Positions 58,801-64,000 of a DNA stretch of 64,000 nt are shown in pieces (positions within the stretch are counted from its first letter, which is position 1; each line of letters begins with the position of its first letter). The stretch is from positions 9,289,353 through 9,353,352 of the forward strand of contig NC_045141.1 of the NCBI RefSeq assembly GCF_008831285.2, written 5' to 3'. The translations under genes were made by a program, and so were the position numbers. Below the pieces are notes generated by a model. That model was not told the DNA's origin. It ran no database searches and worked only from the letters and a program-made list of their open reading frames with translations. The stretch is from Nymphaea colorata. Lineage: Eukaryota; Streptophyta; Magnoliopsida; Nymphaeales; Nymphaeaceae.

Positions 58801-59462
58801 GTCACTGTTTGGCTATGATTATCATTGATGCATTTCCACAAACTTGAACATCTCACATGTTGCCGATGATAAAGAAAGTTCCCTTCTTTGGCTTTGACTC
58901 CATCGACATTTCATTACATTGCTTGATGATTACGTTTGCTCTCTTACATATATGACTAATTGAAGAGGATCAATCATGTTCACTTAGATCTATGATTAAA
59001 TACAACCATCTTCAATTTAAGAGTTGATTGAAAACAATATTTGCTCTTCTACTTATTTTAATCACCATCTTATGAAACATTGCATTAGAGACAACCAATT
59101 TTGCATGGTTGCTCATATTTCAAAATCTTCTCATACATGTTTGTTCTGCTCATCATGTTGTCCGGCTTGGTCTTAGGTGGTAGCACAAGACTAAGCCTTA
59201 CAACTGGACCACACCTTGGGTGAGAAAGCTGCCTTGTTAGTACCATGAGTGTTAACTTGTGGTATGTCGATGAGTGTCCAAGAAAAAGTGGATAAACCCC
59301 TTACCCTTAGTTGCCCAAGAATGAATCTATGCTAGTACTAAATCATTTGGCTAAAGTATATAAGCATAACTTCGTATTGGATCATCGTAATATGAAATTA
59401 TCTCAATTAGGTCCTTATGCCCCCTTTTCCCCAAATTATTTCACATGATGGAAGCATAGCGA

Positions 59463-60710
59463 ATGTTGGATACCTTATGTGATGATTTACAACCTGTTTA
59501 TGTACTTCTACTTCATATCTACCCTTCAGAGTCATCACTCAAGATGTATTCTCTCCAATGTAGTGTCACCTTTCCTTATGATCACATCCATTTCGGAGAA
59601 GGACCCAAAGAGACTATTTATATCTCTCTTGAGTCTAAACTTTTGGCTTCTGAATGGTATTGGTCTTGGTATCCCACCTTCTCTCGGATGTTTCACTCCT
59701 ACATTGAAAAATGCGCGTTAGAGATAGTGGCAGCTGGAGGAATGCAATCGGTGGATAAAAAAGTGGTACATTCAATTGCTAAGTGATAGAACCCAAAGAC
59801 ATCCTCTTTTTGGTTTCCATGGGGAGAAATGATAATATTATTAGATGAATTTGTCGAAATACTAGACCTCCCTACCCCAACTTGTGATCCAAATGATCCA
59901 TTGGAGAAACAGTACCTTATGAACCTAACTAAGGTTAATACAAATGACCTTATAACTCACTTTACTGGACAAAAGACTTGGCTCCTAGTAGAAAATTATG
60001 GAAGTCAAAGCATCAACCTGTAAAATTTGTGAGAAGAATTTGGAGCCTATGCTGAACTTTCCACCTTATCTCGAAAAGCCATAGGAAGAATTAAACATTG
60101 TATGATACTTTGCATAGTAGGAGTAACCTTTTTCACCAATGGAACTGACCTCCTAGATGTTCGTATTGCTCAACTTTTCTGTATATGTGAACATAGCGAG
60201 ACCCAACACTTGTCAATAGCAATGACAGCCTTGGCATTCCTTTACCGAGACCTCACCCACTTCACCATTGAAGATGGCTTAATAGAAGGATGTACATATG
60301 CTTTACAATTGTGGTTCCTCAAACATGCGGGACCTCAAGCCAGTCTAATCGGAAGCACTGATGGAGCATTAATAGTCTTAGAACAATACCATCATTTGAT
60401 CGAGTAGTTAGATGGAGATGAGATCACTTGGGATTATTGTGATCGTCGTCAGAGTCTACCTCGATACACTCACCATTATCGTGGGCGTACCATACTCTTG
60501 GGCCCTTATTTCATGCTGATAGATGCACGAGACAATTCTCTTAGAGGCAGAAGATGGTTTTTGTACTTGCACTATAACAGCTATTTCTGAATTCAACCAT
60601 AGCTCTTCTCAAAAGGCGGCATTGTTCACAGTGGCTCGACAAGAGTGGAAAACATAGATATCATATACATGGTTCACAGGCCTAGTGGTAAAGAAGGAAC
60701 ACGCTGAGTG
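59463..60710 (+). pseudogene. Extra ORF upstream of gag, element B (plant-mobile-domain-like)
   Basis: The best copy of ORF1, in three frames: MYSLQCSVTFPYDHIHFGEG, then LLASEWYWSWYPTFSRMFHS (59463-59786). Next, after a stop, FWFPWGEMIILLDEFVEILD (from about 59810) and YLMNLTKVNTNDLITHF (59829-60023). Then MILCIVGVTFFTNGTDLLDV, AIAMTALAFLYRDL-like text and YALQLWFLKHAGPQASL (60102-60407). The FWFPWGEMxxLLDEFxxxLxLP block and later ALQLWxxEH-like block resemble the plant mobile domain. The role in the element is unknown. Confidence 0.65.
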
Positions 60711-60936
60711 ATGAGTGATGGAATGCCAACTGAGCACCATCCATCCTTCCCTAAAGGTTTTTGTTGTCAACTTTGTACTTTTATTTCATTTTCAATCATT
60801 GTCATCTTTGTTAGTGTTTCCTTTGGATCCAACTTTTAAAACTCTTAATGCAATATGAACCTTCTTTTTGTCATCATTTCCTTCTAATAACTCTTCATTT
60901 TCCTGTCTCATAAGTGAATACTTAAAAGCCAACAAG

Positions 60937-62360
60937 ATGGTTGAAACAAGGGCACAAGCTAAATAGGCTCTTCAGAATGAGGCTTCATCTTCTTATACTA
61001 TGTCAGAAACACTTGGCTTCTCAGCAATTAAGCCAGAAGGCTATCATATGTTCTGATTGTTCATGAGGGAGCATAAAGAACAAAAGGCCTTGATGGTTAC
61101 TCCAAAACTAGAAATTGAAAAGCTGGCCAAGCAAAGGAGAAACAAGAAAAACAACAAATCTTCTCCTATAGATTGAGATGAGGGTCATCTTGATTTAGGC
61201 TCAGCAACCAGTAAGGAAGAAAAGTCTGAATTGTTTCCTCACAAGAAGATAAAGATAACGAAGAAAAGCAAGAAAGGATGAGCAACCTCAAACTTAGGGG
61301 AAAAGAATGAGCAACCTCAAACTTAGGGGAAAAGAAAAAAGTTCATACTCATGCGAAGATTACTACCTTGGCATTGAAGGAGACGAAGACATGAAAGGTT
61401 TGCCCAAGCAGTTTGTCAAATATGATGGAACCACCTGCCCACATGTTCATCTTTCAACATTCGTCAATCATTGCTACAAAATTTGGGCTAATAACAAAGC
61501 TTTGTTTCGCTAATTTCCCAGAATCCTTGAAGGCATCACCATGCAGTACTACAAAGAAAATGTCAATCTAGTTGAACTGAAGAAATTTGACGGATTGGTT
61601 AAAACGTTTGTCGAGAGATTTGTACAATGTTCTCAAGGCTCTAACCCTCCGTACCATTTGCAGTCTCCGTCAGAAACAAGGAGAAAAGACTCAAGAATTC
61701 ATCCAAAAATGAAGAATTCAATGCAACAAGATGAAGGAGCCCATTTCTAAAACACAAACTCTGTCATTCATCAGGAAAAATCTAGCCCAACCCTTGAAAA
61801 GTCTCATCTGCAATGCTCTAATCAAGACCTTCACCGAGTTGATTGAACAAGCTTATTCAATTGAGGAAGGCGAATGAATTGAGGAAGGCGATTTTGATAG
61901 AATCATTGCTCCCAAGTACAAAGAAGAGTCTAAGAAAGGAGAGACGACACAGTTGCCCACAAACTTCATAGCAAATGCCAACATTCGAAAAGATAACGAT
62001 AGTAGTAATAAACATGACAAAGAAGCCAACCATAAAAAGAACACACAACTCTGCAAAGGAAACGAAGAAGGGAGGAACAAACACCCAAGCTGGAGTTATG
62101 ACCGGAAGTTCACTCCTCTCAATTAGTCTCGTGAGAAGTTCCTAGAGTACCTTCTCGCCAAAGGAACTGTCCTATTACTGAAATGTCAGAGCCTTCGAAA
62201 ATGATGGGAGGAAATGAAAATATATGTAAGTTTTATCGTGCTCCTGGTCATGACATCGAGGATTCTTTTATCCTTCAAAACATTATCCAAGATTTCATAG
62301 AAAAGGATCTCAAGGTTGATGATGGTAGCATCCTGATCATAAGAAGGCGGTAGTCGCCAC
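60937..62360 (+). pseudogene. gag region of element B
   Basis: ATG at 60937 starts MVETRAQAK, then a charged, Lys-rich N-terminal region. The core reads LPKQFVKYDGTTCPHVHLST, then YKIWANNKALFR and QYYKENVNLVELKKFDGLVK (61307-61750). The C-terminal part reads NKHPSWSYDRKFTPLN near 62070-62125 and then a GHDIED zinc-binding remnant near 62245. A 29-bp tandem duplication at 61278-61335 breaks the frame at the start of the core. Confidence 0.82.
61278..61335. repeat. 29-bp tandem duplication inside gag
   Basis: ATGAGCAACCTCAAACTTAG and its continuation occurs at 61278-61306 and 61307-61335. The length is not a multiple of three, so it shifts the gag frame. The equivalent place in element A has one copy. 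Confidence 0.85.
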
Positions 62361-62719
62361 GGTCACCACAGGCACTCCACTCTCATATCATCCGTAGGAG
62401 CACATCCGACCTTCTGATGAAAACAGTTCACAAAAAGTCATGATAATGAATCACAATAAGAGACCTCTAGATTTTATTGCTATGATGAATAGCAAGGCAG
62501 AAAGTTCATCCAAAAAACCTTCCATAATTTCAAAGACTTTTATCTTACAAGGCGGCGATGATGAATCAACAAAGGACTCCTCGAACAAGGATCCCTGCTA
62601 CTTGGATGATGTCTTCCCCTTAGAAGAACGTATGACTGAGGAAGACTAGATTCAAGCCTCTAAGGACCAGTCGATTATCTTTCCAGAAAATGGCCTCTCA
62701 AAATGAGGATATTATCGTG

Positions 62720-63350
62720 AAGATACTCTTTACATCGTTGCCTAAGTTAACAAGATGACCATGCCACATGCATTGATCCATGGAGAAAATGGCTTACATA
62801 ATTGTCTTGATTTCACAGCCAAAGTTTTGGGATTTCGTGATGACAAATATCGTTCTGATGATACCAAGGTCTATGGATACGATGGCCGAATACGAATAGC
62901 AAAGGTACCATCAACATGGACGTGATCATTGAATGCACCAGTCATTGCATTACATTTAATGTGGTGGATGTACCACCATCATATAACTTGCTCTTGGGAC
63001 GGCCTTGGATCCACAAAGTATCAGGAATCTCATCCACTCTTCATCAATGCCTCAAATAGAATTTTGATCCATCAGTCGTCACTGTACATGCTGAGGATCC
63101 AGTCCAGAGTTGGTACAACCAATGATTCATAGGCCAATTGATTCAGTGGATGTGCCCAACATAAAAATAGTGAAGGAAGGACCTTTAGAAGAGTGGATGT
63201 AGAGTACAGAGATTGGTGAATCTGGAAGTGCCTATGCTATTCCAAGAAGTTGTATGAGTTACCAATAAAATCCCTTGTATGCTCATTTCGCAAGAAACCC
63301 TAAGGCATTTTAGTTGCTTCTGAAAGGTGGCTATCGTTCACTCACTGACT
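62720..63350 (+). pseudogene. Protease region and linker of element B
   Basis: Reads MPHALIHGENGLHNCLDFTA, where LIDGGSGLNI is expected, so the catalytic Asp is His here. KVLGFRDDKYRSDDTKVYGY follows. Then in another frame VVDVPPSYNLLLGRPWIHKV (about 62957-63017), the hallmark block of plant gypsy proteases, followed by SGISSTLHQCL. The linker (from 63130) matches elements A and C. Confidence 0.8.
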
Positions 63351-64000
63351 TCTAGAAGAATGAAGATGACATCTTACAGCCGATCTGTATCCTTTTTTAG
63401 ACGAACACCAAAGGACTGGGATATCGTAAAGAAATTTGAAGAAGATCGTATTGGCTGATAGTATTCGCCTTTGTTTTTGAATCCTCTCATGAATTTTGTA
63501 ATTTTAACTTCTGCTTGTCTGGTCTCATGAGAGGACTCCCCTATGAACTAAGAGCTTTCGATATGCAATCCAAGTAATCTTTTGTAATCACTTTTAATTT
63601 TTTTCAATTTTCCTTTATCCTCCTCTTTATGGGATATCTAAACTCAACATGTCTCAGTTTCTCTTTTTTCCTTGGAAGTCCCCAGAAAGCATTTATCAAA
63701 CATATAGTCGGTGAAATAGAACCTATGACAATACTCAACATTCACTCAGATTGAAAAACAAGAACATTCCTCGTCCTTCATTAATGATCTAATTCAGAGA
63801 TTAATATCTCATTGAGAATCCTAAGATCCTTTAAATTGGCACTAGTTTGCCAGTAGACAACAAGAAAAAATTGGTGGATTTTCTTGTAAGCCACCAAAAA
63901 GTTTTTACATGCTTCTATAAAGATATGGTGGGCTTAGACCCCCAGTTGGTCGAACATCGTTTGTCCTTAAGTCCTAGTTATAAGTCGGTTAAGCAAAAAT

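Larger units (their letters stand above)
58779..64000 (+). mobile_element. Gypsy element B, Tat/Ogre type, internal region, cut by window end
   Basis: Starts with a primer site and proceeds through ORF1, gag, protease and linker to the first RT text at about 63850-64000 (VDFLVSHQK, then HRLSLSPSYKSVKQK-like sequence). 63113-64000 is homologous to 51165-52080 in copy C with a constant offset of 11,948 bp at the left end. Numerous stops; inactive. Confidence 0.9.

Overview
This is a plant nuclear window, almost certainly from a flowering plant. It holds a plant-type cytosolic HSP70, relics of the auxin receptor family TIR1/AFB and of MMS19, and plant LTR retrotransposons of the Tat/Ogre and copia types together with CACTA and hAT DNA transposons. 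The base composition is AT-rich with many (TA)n tracts. The one clear exception is the GC-rich HSP70 island at about 26.9-29.5 kb. HSP70 (minus strand, 26969-28927) is the only gene I judge intact. Most other long reading frames are transposon debris or shadows.

Layout. 0.8-1.65 kb: degenerate tandem repeat with a period of about 182 bp. 2.8-5.15 kb (minus): decayed hAT transposase. 11.4-13.3 kb (plus): decayed CACTA transposase. 15.06-15.66 kb: near-perfect 302-bp tandem duplication. 17.77-18.22 kb: hAT-type MITE with 12-bp terminal repeats and a probable 8-bp target duplication, filled with ATCCGA-type repeats. 18.43-18.76 kb: miniature LTR element (TRIM) with a 76-bp internal domain. 20.87-21.3 kb: TIR1/AFB exon pseudogene. 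23.05-23.26 kb: near-perfect 80-bp-arm inverted repeat. 26.97-29.1 kb: HSP70 with its promoter.

30.89-47.32 kb is a nested insertion. A minus-strand copia element (30888-47324) was split in its 3' LTR by a 13.3-kb minus-strand Ty3/gypsy element of Tat/Ogre type (31111-44431), which is bounded by a perfect AATAT target duplication. 47.69-48.02 kb holds an older gag relic. 48.9-50.4 kb holds an exon-intron pseudogene of MMS19.

51.165-64.0 kb (plus) is a second Tat/Ogre assembly. A 5'-truncated pol is followed by one LTR, which is followed directly by the internal region of another copy. The two copies therefore share one LTR at a period of 11,948 bp, and the right copy runs off the window. The gypsy copies carry a pre-gag ORF that looks like a plant mobile domain, gag, protease, RT/RNase H, a second (archaeal-type) RNase H and integrase. 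They also have a possible intron between protease and RT, and a tandem-repeat 3' UTR. I found no self-contained novel system. The most unusual items are the shared-LTR array, the TRIM whose internal domain is largely one dyad, the ATCCGA-filled MITE, and the inverted-repeat hairpin.
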